This document shows positions 23,401 through 31,349 of a stretch of DNA of 64,000 bases, in pieces. The notes under the pieces are model-generated. The model was not told where the DNA came from, made no database searches, and saw only the letters and a list, made by a program, of their open reading frames with translations. Each line of letters opens with the position of its first letter. The first letter of the stretch is position 1. Both the position numbers and the translations under genes were made by a program. Source of the DNA: Palsa-1150 sp036490515. GTDB lineage: Bacteria; Myxococcota_A; Polyangia; Polyangiales; Polyangiaceae. The stretch covers positions 1 to 64,000 of the forward strand of contig DASXDU010000013.1 in NCBI GenBank assembly GCA_036490515.1. Reading direction: 5' to 3'.

Positions 23401-25550
23401 GGCGTGGCCAGCGTCGTGACGAAGTCCCCGTCGAAGCCCGCCCCGCCGTCGAGGGTCGGATCTCCGCCGTCCTCCGGATCGCCTTCCGCGTCGCCCACGT
23501 ACGACGTGCCGTAGGTGTAGCTCGACGTGATGCCCAGGACGTCCGTGATGCTCGCGAGATGCGTGCCGTCCGGCGTGTAGGTGAACGTCGCGGATCGACC
23601 GAAGGGATCGGTGACCTTGGTGACCTTCAGCGGATCGCTCGCGAGGTCGTACGAGAGCGTCGTCACCTGGCCGATGGCGTCCACCAGCGAGGAGATCCGC
23701 ATCTGGCCGTCGTACTTGACGGTCACGGCGTTGCCCTGCGGGTCCGCGACCGACGTCATGAAGTACTGGGCGCCCTGCGCGAGCGAGAACGTCTCCACCG
23801 AACCGTCCGGGAGCTGCCGCGTGAGGCCCGTCGGGGCGCCGCCGTCCGCGCCGATCTCGGTCAGAACGGCCTCGCTGAACGGCCCCGGATCGGAGACCGT
23901 CGGGCTGTTGGAGAACGTGTACGGCTCGCCGCCGCCCCCGCGCCCGTAGAGGTCCGCCGAGCCGTCGCCGTTGATGACGACGTAGCTGAGCCAGGTGGTC
24001 GTCCACTTCGGGCCGAGGTTGACGTAGCTGAACGTCTGCGGCTGGAGCACGTCGCGATGCGAGTAGTAGACCTCGAAGAACACGGGCGGCCCGACGGGAG
24101 GCGTGTACCCCACCGGGGCGTCGTGCAGCTGGAGGCCGACGAGCGAGAGCTCCACGTCCCACGTCGTGCACCCGCCGGACGACCCGCCCGGCGGGACGTA
24201 GGGCGCGATGTGGTGGGAGTTGCTGCCGCTGCCTGGCTTCGGCGGCGTTCCGCCATCCGGGTTCGTCGGCGGGTTACCGTAGTCGAGCTGGTTCCACCAG
24301 TTCTTGAACCGATTCGACCAGCTGTCGTCGGGGGGAGGCGGCGGCGGCGGCGGGTGGTGCTTGGGGCCCGTTCCCTTGTTGTCCTTGTTCTCGCCGGTGT
24401 CGCCGCGACCCCACACGCCGTCCCCCTCGGCGGTCGCGACCGCGCGCCAACCCTCGGGCAGCGGCCCGGGTGGCACGAGGAAGTACCCGCTGGCCTCCTC
24501 GTCGAGGGTGTTTTTCGTGATCCGGATGGTCTCTCCGAACGTCGCGTCCTCGACCTGGTATCGCCCGTCGGGTTTGCCGACGATCGCCGCGTAGTGACCC
24601 ACCTTCCAGTGCATGACCGCCGGCGTGACGACGGCCGCCCCGGGCGTCCGGAACGCCATCTGGTAGTTCATTCCCGCCTCGGCCGAGGTCGCGGCGACCG
24701 AGGACAGCGAGAGGCCCTCGGACGTCGACGGGGCCGCGTCCAGCGTCGCGAAGCTCGCCTTGGACGGCGTCGCGCTCTCCGACAGGAGGATTCGCTCGAG
24801 CGCGAGCGGCCCGCACCGGAAGGAGCGCGCCGGTCGTTCGAGCATGTCGTCCAGCCCCCTGTGCGACTCGAGGACGAGCTCCGCCGAGCTTCCGTGCAAC
24901 GAGCGGGTCCGGGTTTCCTCGAGGAGCGGCGCGAGCAGCTCCTTGCGACCGAGGTACGCCTCGAACTGCGCGAGCTTCGCAAGCGCCGCGTCCCCGATGG
25001 CGCGGCCGCCGCCGTCGAGATTCCGAGCGCTCTCCCAGGCCGACTGCCACGCGTCGAGGGCCTTCGAGAGATGGCCGGTGCGGCGGTAGATCGTGCCGAG
25101 GTTGACGAGCAGCGACGGACGCCACGCCGTGTCGGGGTGGTCCGCGAGGAACGCCACGAGAGGTTCGACGCCGTCCGCGGCTCCGGCCGCCTTGCGGGCC
25201 TCGTACACCCGGAGCGCACCGGCGAGCGCGCGGTTGTCCTCGGGACGCGTGTGCCACGCAGGCACCAGGGGCTCTTGCGAGAGACCCGCTCGGAGGAACT
25301 CCGCGTCGGCCGGGTTCGCACCGAAGCTCGGCAGGCGCGGCGGCGGCGCCACGCTCGGGATCGTCCGGTTCGCCATGGCGCCTGGTCCCGCCGTGCTCGC
25401 CGACGCGCCCTTCACTCCTCCGGAGGGCCAAGCGATGGCGACGGCGAGCAACCCGAGCCCGAGAGCCTCGCGAACAGGGACGAGGCCACGCCGTCCCGAC
25501 CGCCGCGCTCGACCGCCACGCGAACCGGTGCTGCTGCTTCGAACAATCAT
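20442..25550 (-). CDS. Giant RHS/YD-repeat protein with C39-like peptidase domain
   Basis: Predicted surface protein of 1702 residues. An N-terminal membrane segment lies near residues 28-50, then a helical TPR-like region to about 240. A C39-like papain fold follows, with Cys in RCGPLAL (about 245), His in VGHYAAIV (about 318) and Asp in VEDATFG (about 332). After a Pro-rich linker (eight prolines in a row) come RHS/YD repeats from about 470 to 1640. At about 1345-1390 two hydrophobic helices interrupt the shell, the second ending in LLLAANC like a lipobox. The core-end segment RFASRDPLGAAGGINLYEYAGDDPVNY is followed by only about 25 residues, so no toxin domain is attached. ATG at 25550 is preferred (upstream GGGGACAAC). 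Confidence 0.85.
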   Translation of the reverse strand: MIVRSSSTGSRGGRARRSGRRGLVPVREALGLGLLAVAIAWPSGGVKGASASTAGPGAMANRTIPSVAPPPRLPSFGANPADAEFLRAGLSQEPLVPAWHTRPEDNRALAGALRVYEARKAAGAADGVEPLVAFLADHPDTAWRPSLLVNLGTIYRRTGHLSKALDAWQSAWESARNLDGGGRAIGDAALAKLAQFEAYLGRKELLAPLLEETRTRSLHGSSAELVLESHRGLDDMLERPARSFRCGPLALERILLSESATPSKASFATLDAAPSTSEGLSLSSVAATSAEAGMNYQMAFRTPGAAVVTPAVMHWKVGHYAAIVGKPDGRYQVEDATFGETIRITKNTLDEEASGYFLVPPGPLPEGWRAVATAEGDGVWGRGDTGENKDNKGTGPKHHPPPPPPPPDDSWSNRFKNWWNQLDYGNPPTNPDGGTPPKPGSGSNSHHIAPYVPPGGSSGGCTTWDVELSLVGLQLHDAPVGYTPPVGPPVFFEVYYSHRDVLQPQTFSYVNLGPKWTTTWLSYVVINGDGSADLYGRGGGGEPYTFSNSPTVSDPGPFSEAVLTEIGADGGAPTGLTRQLPDGSVETFSLAQGAQYFMTSVADPQGNAVTVKYDGQMRISSLVDAIGQVTTLSYDLASDPLKVTKVTDPFGRSATFTYTPDGTHLASITDVLGITSSYTYGTSYVGDAEGDPEDGGDPTLDGGAGFDGDFVTTLATPYGTTNFAAGDDDVTYNAQRYLTVTDAIGRVSHFEFIQAPPGIDDSDPATPTGMATTNSYLDYRNTYVWDAQQYAAAMSSGALDYTQARIVHWLHTLDDSTSRVPESVKEPLENRVWFDYPGQTSGSLYVGTSNTPLHAGRLLDDGTTTQLWTYAYNAFGRPTQAMDPSGRTLTFTYDPTGIDLLSIANTTGTRNEVLVSYTYNGQHEPLTRTRANGGTTQYEYNALGQLVKMTDAAGGVTTYSYSNDYLTSIAGPLGAALTFTYDSTGRIATATDVGGETVTFAYDAADRVTSASFPDGTSTKLAYTLLDLTGVTDRLGNTATDTFDAERERTAHKDALGHTVAYGYNPGGFLSSITDANGHETQFVRDAQERLVSTQYADSTSISLAYEQTTSRLLSVKDALGQVTTMTNGIDDLLGGWTYTSALTATAPVTLAYDPAYPRLTSMTDGTGTTSYAYYPTTPPANGAGRLKYVASPVAGSTGTNDTVSYTYDALDRTTGVAAGGATETWGYDLLSRPTSDTSALDTFTLSYADPTARVSGVSSAHGPTVAMAYLGAKNDERLQAATFTAAGAQLSQLGYAYDAQGKITTFTESYVGQKTGGSGGGALAPTSFQGPGDREPSAGDARVLRIAPWALATGLLLLLGWAGRGRSDGKRRIVAVAGSSLVLLLAANCGGGHDGSGPGQGDAGGGGDSGVEGGGSSGQPTNYAYDAANRLLSAAVGTGASSPSSPQYVYAYDGASNLASIAANAPAQALSYTPTNAIASGTYDANGSPTTLGGAQYTWDAANRMLSATNGANESLFTYDGQDRVVRIVQKQSGKAVSDRGYTWCGPRLCVEHDNTLSASPVSKLYFDEGVVVGGTGYYYAQDQLGSVRQLVDATGKVRAQYDYDPYGNRSRVSGDLDSDVGYAGYFQDASGLELTAARAYDPAHGRFASRDPLGAAGGINLYEYAGDDPVNYAAPTGADPYTWCQGTSACQTISRWGLQL

Positions 25551-25571
25551 CGTTGTCCCCACGCGGGTAAG

Positions 25572-25590
25572 TCCACGGACGGGCCGTGGA
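25572..25590. other. Inverted repeat upstream of the RHS gene
   Basis: TCCACGG-ACGGG-CCGTGGA: perfect 7-base arms around a 5-base loop, 22 bases upstream of the RHS start codon. Position fits an operator or a 5' leader hairpin of the RHS transcript. Confidence 0.35.
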
Positions 25591-25649
25591 GAGACTGCGC
25601 GGAGTTTGACGCCGACCCGGCCGGGTTCGCCCCTGACACTTTCGGACAT

Positions 25650-25667
25650 CGGAGCCTGCCGGCTCCG
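25650..25667 (-). terminator. Possible terminator of the transglutaminase-moxR operon
   Basis: CGGAGCC-TGCC-GGCTCCG: a GC-rich hairpin with perfect 7-base arms, 37 bases beyond the moxR stop codon. No T-tract follows, so intrinsic termination is uncertain. Confidence 0.35.
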
Positions 25668-25704
25668 AGCTACGACGAGAGGAGGGACCCTCCCCCGCGC
25701 TGCG

Positions 25705-26541
25705 TCACCGCCGACCGCCGACCGACGCCTTGACCGCCCTGAGAAGCTCGACGTCCTGCTCCTTCTTGAGGAGGACGCCGAGGAACGGGAGCTCTCTCAC
25801 GAGGCGCTCCTTGCCCGTGCCCGACTGCATCAGGACGCCGATCCAGTCGACGAGCTCACTCGTCGAGGGGCGCTTGCGAAGGCGCGGCACGGCGCGGAGC
25901 TCGTAGAACGCGATGACCGCCTGGTCGACGAGCGCGTCGTCCACCTTGGGGTGGTGCACGCGGACGATGCGCTTCATGAGCTCCTGGTCGGGGAAGTCGA
26001 TGAAGTGGAAGACGCACCTGCGAAGGAACGCGTCCGGTAGCTCCTTCTCGTTGTTCGACGTGATGATGACGACCGGCCGCTGCGTCGCGACGACCTCGTC
26101 GCCCGTCTCCGGGATGGTGAAGCGCATGCGGTCGATCTCGTGGAGGAGATCGTTCGGGAACTCGAGGTCCGCCTTGTCGACCTCGTCGATGAGCAGGACG
26201 AGGCGCTGGCTCGACGCGAAGGCTCGCCCGAGGGGCCCGAGCTTGATGTAGCGGCGGATGTCCTTCACGTCGCCGTCGCCGAACCGCGCGTCGTAGAGGC
26301 GCTGCACCGTGTCGTATACGTAGAGGCCGTCCTGCGCGCGCGTCGTCGACTTCACGGGCCAGTGAATGAGCTCGAGGCCCAGCGACTCGGTGATGGCCTG
26401 CGCGAGGAGGGTCTTGCCCGTCCCGGGCTCCCCCTTCACGAGGAGGGGCCGCTCGAGCGCGAGCGCGCAGTCGACCGCGGCCTCGAGCGATTCGTTGGTG
26501 AGGTACGACGGCGTTCCCTTGAATCGACGGAAGGTGGACAC
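25705..26541 (-). CDS. MoxR-family AAA+ ATPase
   Basis: Cytoplasmic AAA+ chaperone-like ATPase of 278 residues. Walker A is GEPGTGKT (about 37-44), Walker B VLLIDEVDKAD (about 118-128), sensor 1 is IITSNNEKELPDAFLRRC with the arginine-finger pair. MoxR proteins act with a VWA or transglutaminase partner to mature or activate another complex. Here the upstream gene is a transglutaminase-like exported protein, the usual neighbour, but DUF58 and VWA genes are not present nearby. GTG start; the gap to the transglutaminase gene is 70 bases, so cotranscription is likely. Confidence 0.9.
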   Translation of the reverse strand: MSTFRRFKGTPSYLTNESLEAAVDCALALERPLLVKGEPGTGKTLLAQAITESLGLELIHWPVKSTTRAQDGLYVYDTVQRLYDARFGDGDVKDIRRYIKLGPLGRAFASSQRLVLLIDEVDKADLEFPNDLLHEIDRMRFTIPETGDEVVATQRPVVIITSNNEKELPDAFLRRCVFHFIDFPDQELMKRIVRVHHPKVDDALVDQAVIAFYELRAVPRLRKRPSTSELVDWIGVLMQSGTGKERLVRELPFLGVLLKKEQDVELLRAVKASVGGRR

Positions 26542-26611
26542 GGGTCCTGCGCTCGTAGCACGAGCGCCGACCTCATGCAGCGTGACCGCGACGCCTCGAC
26601 GAGCGACGAAC

Positions 26612-28228
26612 CTAGTTCGAGAAGCCGCTTCCGCACCGCTCGCCGCCGAGGGTGCGCGCGGTGACGTCGTAGTCGCCGAGCGGCGTCGCCCCGGGTACGA
26701 CGATGCTGCCCGCGAAGGCGCCGTCGTCTCCCGTGGCCACCGTGCCGAGGAGGAGCGTCTTCTGAGTCCGCGGGTCGCGCAGCCAGACCTCGACCGCGAC
26801 GTGCGCGCACGCCTCGCCGTCGGACACGACGCGACCGCGTACGGCGAGCGGCTGGCCGCGGTGGGCGTCTCCCTCGACGACGCCGACGGTGACCGACGAG
26901 GGCGCGCGATCGTCCTTCTCGGTCTCGACGCCGCCGTCTCCGCTGCTGCTGCCGGCGGCGCTCGCCCGCGATGGCGGGGGTTGCGCGCTCGACGCGCCCG
27001 CTGCGGAGCCGGACGGCGACACGCCGCCCGGAGGGCCCCCGTTCGCCATGGCTCGCTGGCGCGCGTCGGCCACCATGTCGTCGCCGCGCTCGGCGTCCTG
27101 CGGCCAGGAGAAGACGTCGGGCGGCGGAGTGTAGACCGCGCGCTCCGGGAGCGCGTTCGAAGCCGGACTGGTCATGTGGCCCGCGCCGCCGAGGTCGATG
27201 CGCCGCCAGAGCGTGCCGTCGTGGACCTCGACCCACGCGTGCGCCTCGTTGAGGACGAGGCGCGTGGGGATGCCGAGGCTCTGCGCCGTGACGAGGAACG
27301 CGAACGCGCGATGCCGGCAGACGCCCTTCTTCGAGAGCGCCAGGTCGAGGTAGACGCTGCCCCGCCCCGACGGGGGCTCGTCCGAGTCGACGAACCCGCG
27401 GAAGTACGTCACGAGGCGCGTGACGGCCTCGCGCGGGCGCATCGCGCGGCTCACGCCGATGGCCGAGCGCACGGCTGCCGCTTCACGCGTCACGTTGTCC
27501 GGCAGCGGCGGCACGAGGGGTAGCTCGCCCCACGACGGATCTCCCATCTGGCCGCCGAATGCGGCGCGCGGGATGGCGAGCTCCATGACGAGGCGAGCGC
27601 GCGTGATGGTCTTCGCGCCGACCGGCTGGAGGTACCAGTTGTCGGCGCCGTCGCGAAGGACGCGGAACGCGAGATCGTCGGCGCCCACGCCGAGTCTCGC
27701 CCGTACGATGCGCGCGCCGGGGCCGACGCTCGGGATGCGGACACGATGGTCGGGGGCGACGTCCACGACGAGGTCGGCGTAGAAGGCCTCGTCGTCGACG
27801 CCGGGCGGGGTGCCCATGGCGAGCGGCACGAGGCGCGTGTCGCGCACGTAGAGCTGGTAGTCGTCGCGGACGGCGTCGTACGCCTCGAGCCGCTTGAAGG
27901 GCGCGGTCGACGGCGTGAACGGCTCGTCGTAGGTGCTCACCTCCGGGCGCTTGGTGTCGCGGTCGGGCGCGAACGTCGACCGGTCTGCGGTGCTCCCGTA
28001 GGTCGCGTCCTGGCTCGAGGTCGGCGCCCGCGGATCGGGCGCCGGTACCACGCCACCCGGCGTCTGGATCGCGGCGGGCAGGTCCCCGTCCACGACCACG
28101 TGCATCGCCAGGTCCTCGCGCGGATCGGGCGGTATCGGCTCGTGCAGGATCGCTCCGCGCACGGCGGCCCCCGCCGGCTCGACCAGCACCACCACCAGCA
28201 GCGGTACCCACACGAGCGCGCGGCGCAC
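26612..28228 (-). CDS. Exported transglutaminase-like protein
   Basis: A 538-residue envelope protein. MRRALVWVPLLVVVLVEPAGAA is a signal peptide or anchor. The transglutaminase core has all three catalytic positions: Cys in KKGVCRHRAF (about residue 302), His in NEAHAWVEV (about 328) and Asp in RIDLGG (about 345). N-terminal of it are beta-rich segments, and C-terminal a Gly/Ser/Ala linker (about 395-440) leads to a beta-sandwich-like domain (SVTVGVVEGDAHRGQPLAVRGRV). Such proteins are usually peptidases or amidases rather than cross-linkers in bacteria. Starts with GTG preceded by AGTAAGG. It lies upstream of a MoxR ATPase on the same strand. Confidence 0.85.
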   Translation of the reverse strand: MRRALVWVPLLVVVLVEPAGAAVRGAILHEPIPPDPREDLAMHVVVDGDLPAAIQTPGGVVPAPDPRAPTSSQDATYGSTADRSTFAPDRDTKRPEVSTYDEPFTPSTAPFKRLEAYDAVRDDYQLYVRDTRLVPLAMGTPPGVDDEAFYADLVVDVAPDHRVRIPSVGPGARIVRARLGVGADDLAFRVLRDGADNWYLQPVGAKTITRARLVMELAIPRAAFGGQMGDPSWGELPLVPPLPDNVTREAAAVRSAIGVSRAMRPREAVTRLVTYFRGFVDSDEPPSGRGSVYLDLALSKKGVCRHRAFAFLVTAQSLGIPTRLVLNEAHAWVEVHDGTLWRRIDLGGAGHMTSPASNALPERAVYTPPPDVFSWPQDAERGDDMVADARQRAMANGGPPGGVSPSGSAAGASSAQPPPSRASAAGSSSGDGGVETEKDDRAPSSVTVGVVEGDAHRGQPLAVRGRVVSDGEACAHVAVEVWLRDPRTQKTLLLGTVATGDDGAFAGSIVVPGATPLGDYDVTARTLGGERCGSGFSN

Positions 28229-28274
28229 GCCTTACTCTACCCCATGGCGCCCTCGAGCCTTGGGCGCCAGTCGC

Positions 28275-28598
28275 TCAGCGCCGGGACCACCCGCCGGGCT
28301 CGTAGAAGTAGGCGCCGTCGCGGACGACGTACCGAGGTGGCCGCCAGACGACGCCGGAGCGGGCGCCCTCCCAGTGGCCGGGGATCCACGTGTACTGCAT
28401 CCCGGTCCAGTGCCAGTACCCGGCGACCCAGACGACGCGCCCGGCAGGCGGAGCCGGTCGTGATTCGACCATCGGCGGAGGCGGCGGGCCGACGACTGCG
28501 ATGCCCGGCGGGGGCACCGAGACGGTCTCGACCACGCAGCCCGCGACGAGCGGCGCACACGCGATCCCGAGAACCGCCAGCAAGCCCTGCCTCTTCAC
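28275..28598 (-). CDS. YXWGXW-repeat-type small lipoprotein
   Basis: A 107-residue exported lipoprotein. MKRQGLLAVLGIACAPLVAGC gives a lipobox (LVAGC). A Pro-rich linker precedes aromatic repeats of the type VAGYWHWTG and WIPGHWEGAR, the hallmark of YXWGXW proteins of proteobacterial outer membranes. The GTG start at 28598 has a strong site, GGAGAGGGGGAAA. Function of the family is not established; structural or calcium/polyanion binding have been suggested for relatives only. It is divergent from the pyrophosphorylase gene. Confidence 0.8.
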   Translation of the reverse strand: MKRQGLLAVLGIACAPLVAGCVVETVSVPPPGIAVVGPPPPPMVESRPAPPAGRVVWVAGYWHWTGMQYTWIPGHWEGARSGVVWRPPRYVVRDGAYFYEPGGWSRR

Positions 28599-28700
28599 GC
28601 CGCGTTTCCCCCTCTCCTCGTGACTCGTCGACCAGCTTACCATCCCGTACGCACGGGGCGACCGGCGGCTTCCCGCGGCGGCCTCGCGCGACCCAAAACA

Positions 28701-29900
28701 ATGAACGAATCCCAGCTCCGCTCCGACATCGCAAGTCTTCCACCGTCCCTCCGTGCGCGCCTCGACGCGGCGGGCTTCGATCCCGACCTCCTGGTGTCGC
28801 TCGCCGCCCCGCTGTGGGGACGAACGGCCGCGGGAGCCGACGCGAGCAAGGCCGCGATGCAGGAGCGCAACCGCGTGCGGGGGGTCGTCGAGCCGCCCCG
28901 GGCGTCCGACGTGGTCGACGCGCCCGCCGCGGGATCGCCGGAGCACGAACGGCTGGCGGCGGAGGGCCTCGACGCGATCCGCCGGGGGGAGCTCGCGCTC
29001 TGCGTGATGGCCGGAGGGATGGCGACGCGCATGGGGGGCGTCGTGAAGGCCCTCGTCGAGGCCTTCGACGGTCACACGTTCCTCGATCTCCGCCTTCGCG
29101 AGAACGCGACGTGGTCCGCGCGCGGGGGCCGGCCCGTCCCCCTCTGGCTCATGACGAGCGACGCGACGGACACCCCCATCCGCGAGGCGCTCGCGAAGGC
29201 GAACGCGCCCGCCCACGTCGCGACCTTCACGCAGGACCTCGGCCTCCGCCTCACGCGCGAGGGGGGCCTCTTTCGCGGCGCCGACGGCCAGCCGAGCACC
29301 TACGCGCCGGGGCACGGCGACCTCCCCGACGCGCTCCGGCGATCGGGCCTCCTCGGCACCTTCACGCAGGCGGGCGGCAAGCACGTGTGGATCGCCAACC
29401 TCGACAACCTCGGCGCGACGATCGATCCCGCCATCCTGGGGCACTTCCTCGCCCTGCCGACGAAGCCCGACGTGATGGTCGAGGCCGCGCCGAAGGTGGC
29501 CGGCGACAAGGGCGGCATCCCCGTGTGGGCCGACGCGCCGGGCCCGGAAGGGAAGACCGTGCGGCGCCTGCAGGTGCTCGAGGAGTTCCGCCTGCCGCCG
29601 GGCTTCGACGCCGCCGCGGTGCGCGTCTTCAACACGAACACGTTCCTCGTGCGGGCCGAGCCGCTCCTCCGCGCGCCGGTGGCGTGGACCTGGTTCGAGG
29701 TCGAGAAGAAGGTGGGGGACGCGACGGCGGTGCAGTTCGAGCGGCTCCTCCAGGAGCTCACCGCGGCCATGCCCGCGGCGTACGTGCGCGTGCCCCGCGA
29801 CGGGGTGACGGCTCGGTTTCTGCCGGTGAAGGACCACGACGAGCTCGCGAGGCGTCGGGAGGAGATACGCGCCGTGGCAGCGGCCCGCGGTATGCTCTGA
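28701..29900 (+). CDS. UTP-glucose-1-phosphate uridylyltransferase-family protein (eukaryote-like UDPGP)
   Basis: Cytosolic nucleotidyltransferase of 399 residues that should join a sugar phosphate and UTP to give a UDP-sugar. The nucleotide loop reads VMAGGMATRMGGVVKAL (about residues 101-117; the family pattern is GGxGTRLG-K). WLMTSDAT, GLFRGADGQPSTYAPGHGD, IANLDNLGATIDP and VFNTNTFLVRAEPLL match the eukaryotic-type UDPGP/UAP1 fold rather than GalU. The first motif has Met-Ala where Gly-Gly is typical, so activity should be checked. Start is ATG at 28701, with an AT-rich ACCCAAAACA upstream and no classic ribosome site. First of four genes on this strand. Confidence 0.82.
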   Translation: MNESQLRSDIASLPPSLRARLDAAGFDPDLLVSLAAPLWGRTAAGADASKAAMQERNRVRGVVEPPRASDVVDAPAAGSPEHERLAAEGLDAIRRGELALCVMAGGMATRMGGVVKALVEAFDGHTFLDLRLRENATWSARGGRPVPLWLMTSDATDTPIREALAKANAPAHVATFTQDLGLRLTREGGLFRGADGQPSTYAPGHGDLPDALRRSGLLGTFTQAGGKHVWIANLDNLGATIDPAILGHFLALPTKPDVMVEAAPKVAGDKGGIPVWADAPGPEGKTVRRLQVLEEFRLPPGFDAAAVRVFNTNTFLVRAEPLLRAPVAWTWFEVEKKVGDATAVQFERLLQELTAAMPAAYVRVPRDGVTARFLPVKDHDELARRREEIRAVAAARGML

Positions 29901-29902
29901 CG

Positions 29903-30772
29903 GTGGAACCCAAGGTCGTCCCCCTCCGGCCGGCGCCGCCCGACGAGGCCGAGGCGCGACCGCGGGCCGTGCCGCGGGTGATCTCGCATCCGCCGGGGAT
30001 GAGCCGCGAGGAGCTGGCGGTGGCATGCCGCAACCACGAGAAGCTCATCGAGAAGTACGCGGCGCGCCTCACCGCGATGATCGCCAAGATCCTGCAGGAC
30101 AAGCTGCCCCCCATCGAGACGTGGGTGGCCGCGATCCTGACGTCGCCGGGGCCCGACGACGAAGAGGATCTCGTCGAGGTCGCGCCGCGCGAGCAGGCCA
30201 TCGAGATCGCCGAGCCCTGGCAGTCGATCTGCCGGGGGCTGCGCGATCCGCCGCTGACCGACCGGCTCGACGTCATCGTGGAGTCCGACGACGTCATCGG
30301 GCTCACGGCGATCGACGTGGACCCCGCGCTCCCGGTGACGCGCAGGCAGGCCGAGGCGGCGAACCTCCCTGCGCACCTGCTCTTCGCCAAGGGCGAGGCG
30401 TTCGCGTCGGTGGGCGAGGAGCCCGCGGACGGCAAGGCGCTCCTCGCCGCGTACGAGGCGCACATGGCGCTGCTCGAGGAGAACTCCGACGATCTGCTCG
30501 ACCGACTGCGGACGACCGCCGTGCGCACGCCGCTCCGCGAGTGCACCGGGGTCGTACTCGCGCTCGGTCCGGACGGGAACGCTACGTCGATCGTGACGCG
30601 CGAGCAGGCGGTGCGGCTCGTGGCCGACAAGCCGTTCCTCCAGCGCCAGCTCCAGCGGCGCGGCTCGCCGGGGAAGCTCTCGGACGGCCGGGAGATCATC
30701 GCCATCCCCATCGTCGTCTGGGCCAAGGGCCACGTGTCCGTGCAGACGCGTGAAGTCGTGGAGATGGAGTGA
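29903..30772 (+). CDS. Hypothetical protein in the UDPGP-SppA cluster
   Basis: A 289-residue soluble, acidic protein I do not recognise. It opens with a Pro/Arg-rich tail (about 35 residues), then a helix (ELAVACRNHEKLIEKYAARLTAMIAK), and the rest is mixed alpha/beta with no cysteines at usual metal spacing. A GTG at 29903, two bases after the preceding stop, is the best start; an ATG at 29999 is a possible alternative. Position implies cotranslation with the UDPGP-like enzyme. Confidence 0.65.
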   Translation: MEPKVVPLRPAPPDEAEARPRAVPRVISHPPGMSREELAVACRNHEKLIEKYAARLTAMIAKILQDKLPPIETWVAAILTSPGPDDEEDLVEVAPREQAIEIAEPWQSICRGLRDPPLTDRLDVIVESDDVIGLTAIDVDPALPVTRRQAEAANLPAHLLFAKGEAFASVGEEPADGKALLAAYEAHMALLEENSDDLLDRLRTTAVRTPLRECTGVVLALGPDGNATSIVTREQAVRLVADKPFLQRQLQRRGSPGKLSDGREIIAIPIVVWAKGHVSVQTREVVEME

Positions 30773-30799
30773 GGGGGCGGTTATCCTCGCCCTTCGCCC

Positions 30800-31318
30800 G
30801 TGCACTTCTCGATCGTCCACGAGTTCGACATCCCGCTCGACGCCCTCGAGCTGGCCATCATCTCGCCGAACCTCGTCGACAAGTTCGCGATCACCGTGCA
30901 CAAGCTGGGCGTGGGCATCGAGCACGTCACCGAGCGGAGCCGCTCGCTCAAGAGCGGCACGCTCGAGCGCGTCTGGCACTACACGGCGAACGTGAAGCTC
31001 CCGAAGTTCGCGCGCGGCTACGTGACGCCCGAGATGACGGCGTGGGACGAGCACTCGGTCTACGAGATGGCCAGGCACCGCGGGCGCTGGACGATCGTGC
31101 CGAACGTGAAGCCCGAGTGGCGCAAGTACCTGACCGCGACCGGGACGTACGCCGTCGAGCCGCTGGGGGACGGGCGGTCGCGCCGCGTCGTGAACGGGGA
31201 CCTGGAGCTGCGCGTCCGGGTGGTGCGGCAGGTGGCCGAGCGCCTCATCGTCAACGAGGTGAAGAAGGCCTTCGAGGCCGAGGCCGCGACGCTGCGGGAC
31301 ATGGCCACGCTGATCTAG
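30800..31318 (+). CDS. DUF2505-type START/polyketide-cyclase-like protein
   Basis: A 172-residue soluble protein with a helix-grip/START-like layout: an N-terminal strand (MHFSIVHEFDIPLDAL), a helix (ISPNLVDKFAITVHK), strands such as LERVWHYTANV and GTYAVEPLGDGRSRRVV, and a C-terminal helix (EVKKAFEAEAATLRDMA). The pattern matches DUF2505, whose members are thought to bind hydrophobic ligands. It begins with GTG and sits between two genes of the same strand with small gaps. Confidence 0.72.
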   Translation: MHFSIVHEFDIPLDALELAIISPNLVDKFAITVHKLGVGIEHVTERSRSLKSGTLERVWHYTANVKLPKFARGYVTPEMTAWDEHSVYEMARHRGRWTIVPNVKPEWRKYLTATGTYAVEPLGDGRSRRVVNGDLELRVRVVRQVAERLIVNEVKKAFEAEAATLRDMATLI

Positions 31319-31349
31319 GGCGACTCGAACGACACGACCAAGGAGAACG

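Noticed and set aside
20613..25733. Long plus-strand frame opposite the RHS gene
   Set aside because: Arg/Val-rich composition typical of antisense frames in GC-rich DNA; the minus strand has RHS repeats and domains.
28599..28625. Thirteen-base match to the terminal repeat upstream of the YXWGXW lipoprotein
   Set aside because: The match is a purine-rich ribosome site (GAGAGGGGGAAAC) and no other part of the element is present.
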